DNA of 64,000 nucleotides from Eriocheir sinensis. Taxonomy: Eukaryota; Arthropoda; Malacostraca; Decapoda; Varunidae. The stretch spans positions 18,848,044 through 18,912,043 of the forward strand of contig NC_066516.1 of the NCBI RefSeq assembly GCF_024679095.1. The letters run 5' to 3'. The translations under genes and the position numbers were made by a program. Below the pieces are notes generated by a model, which was not told the DNA's origin, ran no database searches, and saw only the letters and a list, made by a program, of their open reading frames with translations. This document shows, one piece after another, positions 1 to 25,999 of this stretch. How positions within the stretch are numbered: position 1 is the first letter of the stretch; each line of letters begins with the position of its first letter.

Positions 1-87
1 TTGTTTGTTAAGGATATAAATAGCTGAGAGGTTTGAAAAAAAAGTCATGTAATTGTAATCCATCCCTCTAATGTTGTTACCGGTACT

Positions 88-1350
88 GTGAGAAATAACA
101 ATACTGATGATTTTTGTTGTTGCTGCTACTGTAATATAATAAAAAAAACTCTATTCGTTCCTCTTAGTTACCGCCACTGCCACCACCACCATCACCGCCG
201 TCACCACAACAACAGCAACAAAAACAACGCCACGATTAATACAACACACAAACATTATAGTCTTCCTGCCTCTCCTCCCTCGTCACACCCTCCTCCTCCT
301 CCTTCCCTCTCCCCTTCTCTTCCCCCTTTCTACCACTACCATCTTCCCTTCTCCTCCTTTCCTCCCACCTTTCCTTCCTCTGAACAATCTTCCTTCCTTC
401 CCTCCTCCATTTACCCTCCTCCTTCTTCTCTTCCCCTCCAACTACTACTCCCTTATCTCTTCCTCCTCCTTTCCTCCCTTCCACCATCCCTTCCTCCTTC
501 CTTACAGTCTTCCTTCAGTTCCTTCTTTCCTCCTCACACCCTACACTTTCTTCCCCCTCTCCTTCTCTTCCCCCTCAACACTGCTCCCTTCTTCCTTCCT
601 TCCTCCTTTCCTCCTTCCCACCATCCCTTTCTCCTTCCCTACCATCTCACTTTCCCTCCTCATAGCCTCCTCCTTCTCCTCCTCCTCCTGTCACCTCCCT
701 CACCCCTTCACCTATTGTCCACCGGTCCATATACGGACGTACGCATATTGACGCCGACTGACCACTCTGTTCAATGGGAGCCACACCCCTTACCTGCCTC
801 CTCCTCCTCCTCCCTTCACGCACACCCACAATGAGTTACCTGTACCTCTCCCTTCCCTCTTCCCTTTATATCTTCGTACTCTATGGCTTACTTCTCTCTG
901 TTGTTCTTCCTCCCCCTTCCTCCTTCTTGAGTTGCCTTTCCCTCTTCCTTCTCTCTTCTCTCCTTTTATATACTCGTACTATATGACTCCCTTCCCCCCT
1001 TTTGTTCTCTTCCTTGTGTTCTCCTTTCCCCCTTTAAAACCCGCGTCTAATTTCCCTCCTGTTTATCCTCTGTATTTTCTCTCTTTCTTCCTTCCTTTCT
1101 ATTCCCCTCAAAACCGTAGTCCATTGTCCTCTTTCCTCCAAACTGTCCTCTTCCTTCTTTTCTTCCTTCACCTTAACTCTTCCTTTCTTTTCACCTGCCT
1201 CACCTCAAGTCCTCCACCTACCTCTTCCTTGTCGACACCACTTCTCTCATCCACAGTGCCCTCCACCTCTTTCGTTCCCTCTTTCTCCCCTCTCCACCTC
1301 ATCCTCTTGGACCCTCCCTTTCCCCTCCTAATCTCCCCCTCTAACACCTA
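88..1350. repeat. Pyrimidine-rich low-complexity block
   Basis: The plus strand is almost entirely C and T (TTCC, CTCC and CCT repeats) for over 1.2 kb. Open frames across it read as Ser/Pro/Leu/Phe runs, which is what such composition gives by chance. No splice sites, domain or conserved protein are visible, so I see no gene here. Confidence 0.8.
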
Positions 1351-2064
1351 ATTTTCGCTTGCCTTCATGCACGGAAAGCAACCCATACCATCACTTACAG
1401 ACAAACGCATCAGCCACCTCTTAACCACCCCATGCAAGGACTATTTTATGCCTGGATGTGGTGTGTGTGCATGTGTGTGTGTGGGGGGGGGTGGGGAGGC
1501 GGATTGAGGGAGGTGAGGGATGGGGGGGGTCTACATACAGAACAGAAACGCACACAAACACACACACCTTCCTTTCCCGGATCGATGGCAGCTCAATAAG
1601 AGGGAAGAGAAGTGAAGGAGGAACAACAACAGACGCCGGGTGTTGAGGAAGGGAAAGACGGGAAGCGAGAGGGATGATGTCGGGGAAGGAGTAAGACTGG
1701 AAAGATTGAAGTCACTGAATGGAGGATGTGTTATTGTTAAGGATAAAAGGAAGGTTGAAAATACATAGCAACAGTGATGGGTTGAAGTATACAGTCGCTG
1801 ATAGAAAAAGACATGGAGAGGTATATACGAAAGGAGATTTAGGAAGGAAAGAGGAGAGCTGAAAGGACTGAACGCTCGGGAAGTTGTTATAGGAAAAAGG
1901 AGGATGGGAAAGAGGTAATAATAGTGATGAGGGAGGAGCATATGCAGTGAAAGGGAATGCAAAGTAAGAGGTATAGGAATAGAGGATGGGGAAACAGGAG
2001 GAAAAAAATAAAGGAAGAAAGGAGGCAAGGAATGAAGATGGAAGGAAGGAAAGGAGAAAAAATT

Positions 2065-2290
2065 TGGTAGGAAGGAAAGATGTATGTAGGAAAAAAGGAA
2101 GAGATTAAGAAAGGAGGGAAAGAAAGAAGATAAAGGTAAGTAGGAAAGAAAGAAGTATGTAGGAAAAAAGGAAGAGATTAAGAAAGGAGGGAAAGAAAGA
2201 AGATAAAGATAGGTAGGAAGGAAAGAAGTATGTAGGAAAAAAGGAAGAGATTAAGAAAGGCGAGAAAGAAAGGAGAGGAAAGGAAAGGAA
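2065..2290. repeat. 73-bp purine tandem repeat, about three copies
   Basis: The anchor GAGATTAAGAAAGG starts at 2101, 2174 and 2247, giving an exact 73-bp spacing, and the intervening sequence is nearly the same in each unit. Confidence 0.8.
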
Positions 2291-2956
2291 AGGATAGAAA
2301 AGGCAAATGCAAAGAAAGGTAAGGAAAGAAAATAATAGGAATGTAAAGAAAACAAATGGAAAGGGAAGGCAATTATAAAGCGACATGAAGAAAGAAAATA
2401 AGGAATGAAGACAGGAACGAGGATTACATGTCTAGAAAAGAGTGTTACGGGGAAAGCAAAAAAGGGGAAGGATGAGAGCTAGACAAAATGAAAGGGCAGG
2501 AGGAGGGAGACACAGAGGCAGTGAGGGGAAGAATTATGACAGGAGGAGACAGAGGAGGAGAGGGAGAAGAAAGATTGGGGTGTGAGGCATGATGAATTAG
2601 AGGGAGAGAGGGAGGGAGGGAGGCAAATAAAGCTAAGAGTAATGATAGAGAGAGGAAGGAGAGGGCTAGAGAAAAGAAGGAAAGGTAGGGAGGAGTGGAA
2701 GAGAAGAGGGAGAGAGACAAATAGAGGTAAGAGTTATGAGTTATGAGGGAGGTGAGGGCAAGAGGAAGGAAGGAAAGGTGGAGAGGATTGGGAGGGAGGA
2801 AGGGAGGGAGAGAGACAAATAAGTAAGAGTTATGATAGACAGTAGGGGGGAGGGGAGATAGAGCTAGAGGGAGGATGGAGAGGTATATCGGAAGGACTAT
2901 AAGGAGAATCAGGGTCAGGAATAAAAGTGGGTTAAAAAGGGTTCGAAAAAAAAAGG

Positions 2957-3265
2957 GACTGACTAGGAGAGGTGATAAGGCGAAGAAAGGAACCAAGAAA
3001 AAGGATTAGAGAGGGAGAAATAAAGGAAAAGGTAGGGCAAGGAGGATGGATTAAAGTATTCGTAAAAAGGAATGGAAATTGAAGGATTGACTAGAAGAGG
3101 AGAGGTGAAAAGGCGAAGAAAAGCACCAAGAAAAAGGATTAGAAAGGGCAAAAGAGAGGGAGGAATAAAGGAAAAGGTAGGGCAAGGAGGATGGGTTAAA
3201 GCGATCGAAAAAAAAAGGATATGAAAACGTGAAGGATCGACTAGAAGAGTGAGTGATAAAGCGAA
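2957..3265. repeat. Imperfect tandem repeat of about 130-150 bp
   Basis: Three related units begin with GACTGACTAGGAGAGG-like sequence at about 2957, 3085 and 3235. Each continues into GGCGAAGAA and then a CCAAGAAAAAGGATTAGA-like stretch. The third copy is cut short where the CR1-like element begins at about 3268. Confidence 0.65.
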
Positions 3266-3267
3266 GA

Positions 3268-4063
3268 ACATAAGAACACAGGCGTCTGCAAGAGGCCGGT
3301 AGGCCTGTACGAGGCAGCTCCTCTGAACCTAAGCTCCCGTGTAGCTCCCGTGTATCTAACCCCACCTAATATCGCTGTCCATGAATTTATCTAATCTATT
3401 TTTGAATGTGACAATTGTATTGGCACTCACCACATGACTGCTAAGCCTATTCCATTCATCCACCACCCTGTTAGTAAACCAATTTTTGCCTATGTCCCTG
3501 TTGAATCTGAATTTATCCAGTTTAAACCCATTACTTCGTGTCCTACCCGGTTCTCTTACCAACAAAACCTTATGAATGTCTCCCTTATTAAAGCCCTTCA
3601 TCCATTTATAAACCTCGATCATGTCTCCACGCACCCTTCGCCTTTCTAGAGAATGCAAGTTTAACTGTTTGAGTCTTTCCTCGTATGGCAAGTTTCTCAA
3701 CCCCTGAATCATCTTAGTCATCCTCCTCTGCACCGATTCTAACATTTTGATATCCATTTTATAGTAAGGTGACCAGAACTGAACAGCATAGTCAAGATGA
3801 GGTCTAACTAATGCTAAATATAGTTTGAGGAAGACTTCGGGGCTTCTGTTGCTTACGCTCCTTGAAATAAATCCCAGTACCCTATTTGCTCGATTTCTAG
3901 CTTGAATGCATTGTGCCCTTGGACGGAGATCAGAGCTCACTAAGACCCCTAAATCCCTCTCGCACCCAGACCTACTTATGAGAGTGTCATTTAAGCAATA
4001 GTTATGTGAGGGGTTGTTCCTACCTACACTCAGAATACTGCACTTCCCTACATTGAACTCCAT
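3268..4063 (-). mobile_element. CR1-like LINE, 3' end: reverse transcriptase C-terminus
   Basis: An open frame of 235 codons (3356-4063) encodes the C-terminal part of a non-LTR reverse transcriptase-type ORF2: a DLGVLVSSDL motif, then LVRPHLDYAVQFWSP, then a basic region ending in NRVVDEWNRL. These are the thumb and post-RT signatures typical of CR1/L2-type elements. The copy is truncated at its 5' side but has no stops over the retained part, so it is fairly young. On the element's sense strand its 3' end has TTCTTATG-type sequence, like the short 3' octamers of CR1 elements. The same tail recurs at 29.1 kb and 59.0 kb. Confidence 0.85.
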
Positions 4064-4075
4064 CTGGAGGCCTTA

Positions 4076-4120
4076 TGACGGCGGCCTAGTGGTCAGCGTG
4101 CGAGGCCAAAGACATATAGG
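4076..4120 (+). repeat. Possible tRNA-like SINE head fragment
   Basis: The stretch GCGGCCTAGTGGTCAGCGTG resembles the A-box part of a tRNA-derived SINE and directly abuts the LINE fragment. No B box follows, so it is at best a broken copy. Confidence 0.35.
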
Positions 4121-4990
4121 TCGTTGTAGTAAGTTTTCTATGAAGCTTAATTAATTTAACTCATTCTTTAAGTTTGTTTAATTACATTGTTTTCATCGAC
4201 GGCAGCAACGATAGCTTGCTCTGTACATGCAGATGGGTTTGGTGACGAAGAAAACAACAAGTATATTCTAAACTCTCTAAAGCTACGCAGAAAAGATGCG
4301 TGAATGCGATGATAAGAGAAACACTGAGAAATACAGCAGCGGCACAGTCTTAGCACACGGCATTTTTTCCTTTTTTCTACAACCCTTTTGGACTTTGCGA
4401 AGGTGACAGGAAAACTCCAGACGGCAGAGAGAGCATCGTGCCCAGGCGTGCGGTGTGTGATTCCGCCGCAAAAGAGTACTCACGCCCGCATGTATGAACG
4501 GGTCAGTTCGCCTGTTTGAAAAGCCTCTCGTGGAAGTTGCTGGTGTGTTCATGGACTGTTTTGTAATGCAGGTGTGATAGTGTTACACGTTTACCTTGAA
4601 CGTGAGAATAACCCTTGAAAACCCGGTCCGTCTCCTCTGCCATGGGTTATAATCGTACCGGGAGCCTGGACCTCCGAGGGACGGGACGTGTACCGGTTCG
4701 GAGAGGCGAGGCTGTGGCGGTTTTTGCGAGTACAGAGTTGGCGTCGCGATGTTCCCTTGGAGCAGCGAGTCGGGGCGGGATCAGAGGAGAGGATTATCAG
4801 AGGGACGGGTCAGGCACGGCGTCTCGAAGAAGGCGAGGTTGTGCGGGTTTGGGAGTGTGCAAATGAGGGATGCACAGTGCGTGGGAGGAGGATGGAGCCG
4901 CCCGGGAGGAGAGGAGGGCCAGGAAGAGAGTCTTGGATGCCACGGAGGAGGCCAAGCACTCCGGGCGGCGTCTATGCAGCAGCCGGCCAG

Positions 4991-5220
4991 GAAGCCTCCC
5001 GGGCCACGCCGGCCACACGCCTCTCGCCGCGCCGCCATCCGTTGCACCCGAACACGTGCTCGGGTACATGAAGGCGTGGGCGTGGGCGTAGAGGGGGTGC
5101 CTTTGGCGTGTTCATAAGGAAGCCTCCAAGCCCCGCGCCGGCCACACGCCTCTCGCCGCGCCGCCTTCCGTTGCACCCGAACACGTGCTCGGGTACATGA
5201 AGGAGTTGGCGTAGAAAGGG
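4991..5220. repeat. GC-rich 128-bp tandem duplication with CACGTG palindrome
   Basis: Two copies begin with GAAGCCTCC at 4991 and 5119. Both contain the same GC-rich core, the imperfect palindrome CCCGAACACGTGCTCGGG centred on an E-box (CACGTG), and GGTACATGAAGG. The copies differ mainly at a few bases and in the number of GCGTGG units after the palindrome. Overlapping frames on both strands are shadows of this GC-rich sequence. It lies just 3' of the acidic-protein gene. Confidence 0.85.
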
Positions 5221-5257
5221 CCTCGACGCGTCCCTAAGGGCGGCTGACTCGCGCCCC

Positions 5258-6505
5258 TCACAGCTCTCCGCTCCCCCGCCAGTTGGCAAGGTAAGCGGGC
5301 GGCCCCCACACTTTGAGAGTGCCTATTATCCAGGCCACTTCGGCGGCCACGAGCAGGGCGCGGCTGTGGCGTCGCAGCGCCGCCCCCAGCCTACCCAGGA
5401 CGCTCCCTGGGCCTTCACCGGCAGTGTCCTCCTCGGCGTCGTCTTCACTTGTTTCCCACCCACTCCCGTCCGAGTCTTCGTCAGAGTCTCGTTCAGTCTC
5501 TTCCTTGGAGTGTTCGTCGTTGGCCTCCCATTCCGTCTCCTCCGTGTCTTCATCAATCTTCCCTGTTTCTTCATCAGCCTCCCCTGTGTCCTCATCACGC
5601 TCCTCCGTGTCCTCCTCAGGCTCCCGTTCACTGTCTTCGGAGTCCTCGCCGTCAGCCTCCCATTCAGCCTCTCCGTCCGGGCCTTCGTCAGAGTCCAGGT
5701 CGCTCTCCTCGCCTGCGTATGCAGTCAGTTCCAGGGTGTCCCAGTCACTGTCATTGGAATCGTCGTCTCCTCGTCCACTCTCCACTTTGTCACTGGGAGC
5801 TTCCTTCTCTTCGCCGTTCACAGTGATGTCTTCAACAGTTTCCTCATCACTGTCTTTGTCTTCAGCAGGGAACAGCTCCTCTGCTTTACGGGCACTGTCA
5901 TTGCTAGGAGCGATATTTTCGAGCCCTTGGTCAGTGGTGTCCGTCTCTCCTTGGCTCTCTTTCGGCCTGGTGACCTTGGGGTCATTGCTGGCATTGTCCT
6001 TTGCACCCTTTTGACCTCGGCGGGTGTCAATTGGCACTCCGTCAAAGGGCCATTCCGTTGGCACCTCCGTGAGTGGCGTGTGGGCCGGCAGAAGCACGAT
6101 CTTCCCCTCGTGGACGTAAAGGACAAACCACTCGGGGCTGCCGTTCTGCAGCAGTTGGCCCATAAAGTCCTCGAGGCCCACGCGGGCCACGCGAGTCGCG
6201 CCGCCGGGCAGCGTCACGCAGATCTTGACCTGCGCGGCGCACGCGTCCGCCTTCCTGTTGTATCTGAAGACTCGCTCCAGGTCAAGGAAGGCATTGTCGA
6301 AGAACGGGGCCCTGGCCCGGTCGCTGAACGAAAACGCCGCCAGCTCCTTCCAGGGGCCGGCCAGCCATCCACAGCACCCCCAGCGTCGCCGGACGCTGAC
6401 CGTCACCTTGCTGGGCACGGCCGCGGCGCTGCTCCCCTCGCCGGGCGGAGTCACCACAAGACAGATGCCGCACACCACGCGTCGGGTGTCCTTCTTGTGG
6501 ACCAT
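5258..6505 (-). CDS. Acidic protein with C-terminal membrane segment, 415 aa, not recognised
   Basis: The open frame is one uninterrupted exon. I chose the ATG at 6505 because its context is good (A at -3, G at +4). The frame stays open upstream to 6607, and a good acceptor (CTTGCTGCAG) lies just before 6554, so a non-coding or short coding 5' exon is likely. Residues 1 to about 150 form a compact-looking domain with two CxxC-like spacings (CGIC, CC) and hydrophobic strands such as EWFVLYVHEGKIVLLP. Residues of about 160-365 are a low-complexity Glu/Asp/Ser/Thr region with repeated EEDTEE-like units. Residues of about 383-401 are a hydrophobic segment (ALLVAAEVAWIIGTLKVW) followed by only 14 residues, the layout of a tail-anchored protein with its bulk in the cytosol. 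I do not recognise the family. The GC-rich coding sequence with little stop noise supports a real gene. Confidence 0.7.
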   Translation of the reverse strand: MVHKKDTRRVVCGICLVVTPPGEGSSAAAVPSKVTVSVRRRWGCCGWLAGPWKELAAFSFSDRARAPFFDNAFLDLERVFRYNRKADACAAQVKICVTLPGGATRVARVGLEDFMGQLLQNGSPEWFVLYVHEGKIVLLPAHTPLTEVPTEWPFDGVPIDTRRGQKGAKDNASNDPKVTRPKESQGETDTTDQGLENIAPSNDSARKAEELFPAEDKDSDEETVEDITVNGEEKEAPSDKVESGRGDDDSNDSDWDTLELTAYAGEESDLDSDEGPDGEAEWEADGEDSEDSEREPEEDTEERDEDTGEADEETGKIDEDTEETEWEANDEHSKEETERDSDEDSDGSGWETSEDDAEEDTAGEGPGSVLGRLGAALRRHSRALLVAAEVAWIIGTLKVWGPPAYLANWRGSGEL

Positions 6506-6654
6506 TTTGCCGGTGTTTTGAATGTTAATGTTTCGATTCTCGAACCAAAGGAAGCTGCAGCAAGTAAGGCCAATGACAGACGGTAGCGGGAGCGTCCCTC
6601 CCCGCACTAACCCCCGGCCCTTCCCGCCCCCTACTGACGAGGCTGTTTCCCAAA

Positions 6655-6685
6655 CTAGTGTTCACAGCCAAAAAACGTGGTGGTA

Positions 6686-6728
<43 letters not shown>

Positions 6729-6870
6729 CAGTAGTAGTAGCAGTAGCAGCAGCAGCAGCAGCAGTAATAAGCAGTAATAATAACAATACTACTACTACTA
6801 CTACTACTACCACCACTACTACCACCACCACCACCACCACTACTACTACTACAACTACAAACTTTTTTTT
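6655..6870. repeat. (TAG)n / (CTA)n trinucleotide microsatellite
   Basis: About 200 bp of TAG/CAG and then ACT/ACC triplets. The Val- and Thr-run open frames here are repeat translations only. Confidence 0.9.
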
Positions 6871-7171
6871 TTTACATCAGAGGACATGGCTCAAGGGCAA
6901 GAAAAGAGTACAAAAAAAGAAGCCCGCTACTCGCCGCCGCCGCCGGACCAAGAAGGATTAGAGAGGGCAAAAAGAGAGAGAAGTGAAAGTGGAGTGAATT
7001 AAACGAAAAAAATGCGTCTCCATAACTGATTCAAGGACGACTTCAAACAAACAAACAAATAAAAAAAAAAGACAATAAGAAAGATAAACATACGAGAAGG
7101 GAGCGGACGTACCTCCCTCCATTGAACGCCAATATACATGCTCCAGTTTAGGCCAGTATGGGATGAATGAT

Positions 7172-7175
7172 GGGT

Positions 7176-7271
<96 letters not shown>
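7172..7271. repeat. (GT)n microsatellite
   Basis: About 50 uninterrupted GT dinucleotides. Confidence 0.97.
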
Positions 7272-7273
<2 letters not shown>

Positions 7274-7289
7274 CTACTTTCCTCCTTTT

Positions 7290-7745
7290 AATATAGATGT
7301 GAAGGACAGTATTTAGCGTTCCTTACATAGTCTTGCTTCGTTAATCCTTCCTTCATTCCTTTTAACCTTACTCCATTTATTCCCTTTTTTTATACTTTTC
7401 TTTCTCCGTTTCTTCCCTTCTCTATATTTTCCTTTCTAACCTCTTTCTTTTTTTCTTTTCTCTCATCCCTCCTTTTCTCCTTTATTTCCTTCCTGCTCAT
7501 AATCTTTTCCTTTCTTCTTTCTTTCCTCCCTCTAGTTCATCTCGCTTTCTTTCCTTTATTTCTTTCTTAATCATTTCTCCATATTTTTTTCTCCATTCTT
7601 TTCTCTATTACTCTCCTTACAACCATACTCCATTTCTCCCTTCCTTACTTCTTTTAATCAAGTCGTTCTTCATCCCTTCCTTTCTTCCTTCCTTCCTTTC
7701 TTCATGCCGTACTTTACTCCTTTCTTCCTTCTTTCCTTCGTGCTG
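7290..7745. repeat. Pyrimidine-rich TTCC/TTTC low-complexity stretch
   Basis: About 450 bp of almost pure T and C on the plus strand; no coding evidence. Confidence 0.7.
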
Positions 7746-8325
7746 AATCACCCCATTAACATCGACGAGGGTGCCTGTGCCTGCCTCTACACATGTAAGA
7801 CGCGTGGGTAGGGTAGAGGGAGGGAGGGAGTGAGGGATACTTCGGCCTACTAACCCAGAAACGTTGCCTAGAGAAGTCCCTTATTAACTCAGCTCCTGTG
7901 TGTAGTGGTACATGCTCACGATCGCTTTGATGGCGGCCCACATACCACCGCCGCCGCCACGTGCATGCAACTCTCTCTTTCTCTCGCTTCCCACGTCACT
8001 TTCTGGGCTTTGTATCCGGACGCACAGGTAATGGTGTGGGTGGGGTGCTGGTAGGGTCTGGTAGCTAAAAGGTAAAGTTGTGAGCATACATTATAGCTGC
8101 GCGTGTGGGAGCGGTGTGACGTGACTATAATAGGGGGTATGATTGCTATATGTTGTGAGGGGGTTGGGAAGATGTGACTATTGGAAGGATATGAAGGCGG
8201 GGTGAAGGAAATTAATACAGAAAAGAACGAATAAAGCAGCAAATCTAGGCAAGCAACTAGCAAACAAAGGATAATTCTGTGTCTAGGGATTGGTTTTTGT
8301 ACGTATTTTACAATTTAAATAGCAA

Positions 8326-8371
8326 GACTTGTGTATGTGTGTGCGGAGGGTGTGTGTGTGCGTGCGTGCGT

Positions 8372-8417
<46 letters not shown>
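8326..8417. repeat. (GT)n microsatellite with GC variants
   Basis: GT repeats with early GTGC interruptions, then about 18 uninterrupted GT units. Confidence 0.92.
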
Positions 8418-8418
<1 letters not shown>

Positions 8419-8644
8419 AGAGAAGGGAGAGCTTGTGTGTGCCTTCCAGTATGCGTTTAGGCATAGCAAAAAAAAAAAATCACATAACAACCGAGCAAGC
8501 GTCTTAAAATAGAACAAAAATCACGAACATAAACAAAGACACACCTGAAAGACACAACCTCAACTAATAAACGCCTGAACGACGCCACCTTAATTGACCA
8601 CCTGAGAATCGCTACCTTTATTGATTATACCTGAGAACTTACCT

Positions 8645-24968
<16,324 letters not shown>

Positions 24969-25039
24969 CTGTGAAGCGAAACAACGTTCTGTCATGTAAA
25001 TACTGTTCATGCAGCAATGATAATAAGAATATAATAACA

Positions 25040-25350
<311 letters not shown>

Positions 25351-25861
25351 ACACCACCATTACCATCCCCACCACCACCACCAAAAACAACAGGATTTAA
25401 AAAAAAAAGCGAAGAAAAAACAACGGAATACAAAACTCGAGCAATAGGTCAAATAGAAAAAAAATCAAATGGGTGACACACAGCCACACACGCCACACGC
25501 TCGCACATTCCACACCAACATTCAGACCAAACCATGCGTGCGCCTCTGCCACTATTTCCGCCACCGAGCCCAGGGTATGGAGACGCACGAGGGTAGGCCA
25601 ATCTCGAGAACCCTGGGATCTGAAACTACCCCAAAGAAACAAAGGAGGAAGAGGAGGAAGAAGAGGAGGAGGAGGAGGTGGTAGTGGTAGTGGCGCTCCT
25701 CAGGGCTCTCATGTAGACCCCCAAAACGCTGCGGTTCCTCGTGTGTGTTGAGTAAGTGGACACGAAGCTGTTGGTCGTGGTGGTGGTGGTGCTTGAGTCA
25801 CACGAGCAATGGGGGCCTGCCACGTTATGTGTATACAGCGTTCACGGCCAGAAAACAAGTA

Positions 25862-25990
25862 AAGTGAGGCGTGGTGTGTGGTGTGGTGCGAGGTGGTGTG
25901 AGGTGTGGTGCGAGGTGGTGTGTGATGTGGTGTGGTGTGAGGTGAAATGGGTAGGTGGTGGTGAGGCTGTGGTGGTCGCGTGTGTTACCT
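25862..25990. repeat. TGTGGTGCGAGG-type minisatellite
   Basis: Variable repeats of GTGTGGTG and GAGGTGGTG. A similar but larger array lies inside the hAT-like element at 60.3 kb. Confidence 0.7.
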
Positions 25991-25999
25991 GCATGATAA

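Larger units (their letters stand above)
1620..3265. repeat. Purine-rich low-complexity block with short tandem repeats
   Basis: The plus strand is A/G-rich (GGAA, GAAA, GGGA units) for about 1.6 kb, the mirror image in composition of the preceding block. It contains a 73-bp tandem repeat near 2065-2290 and a longer imperfect repeat near 2957-3260. Frames on the minus strand are Ser/Leu/Phe-rich shadows of the composition, not genes. Confidence 0.75.

Noticed and set aside
88..834. 248-codon plus-strand open frame
   Set aside because: Pro/Ser/Leu/Phe composition follows directly from a pyrimidine tract; no splice or domain evidence.
4615..5309. Several overlapping plus and minus frames of 65-131 codons
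   Set aside because: All cross the GC-rich tandem duplication; none has splice or domain support.
5313..6586. Long plus-strand frames opposite the acidic-protein gene (233, 406 and 125 codons)
   Set aside because: Shadows of the GC-rich minus-strand gene; the Ser/Pro/Val-rich products are what a reversed acidic repeat gives.
7914..8002. Possible last exon of gene B after AAAGCCCAG
   Set aside because: Phase 0 reading is possible and ends in a stop, but a competing frame through the same bases is equally open and the acceptor is weak.
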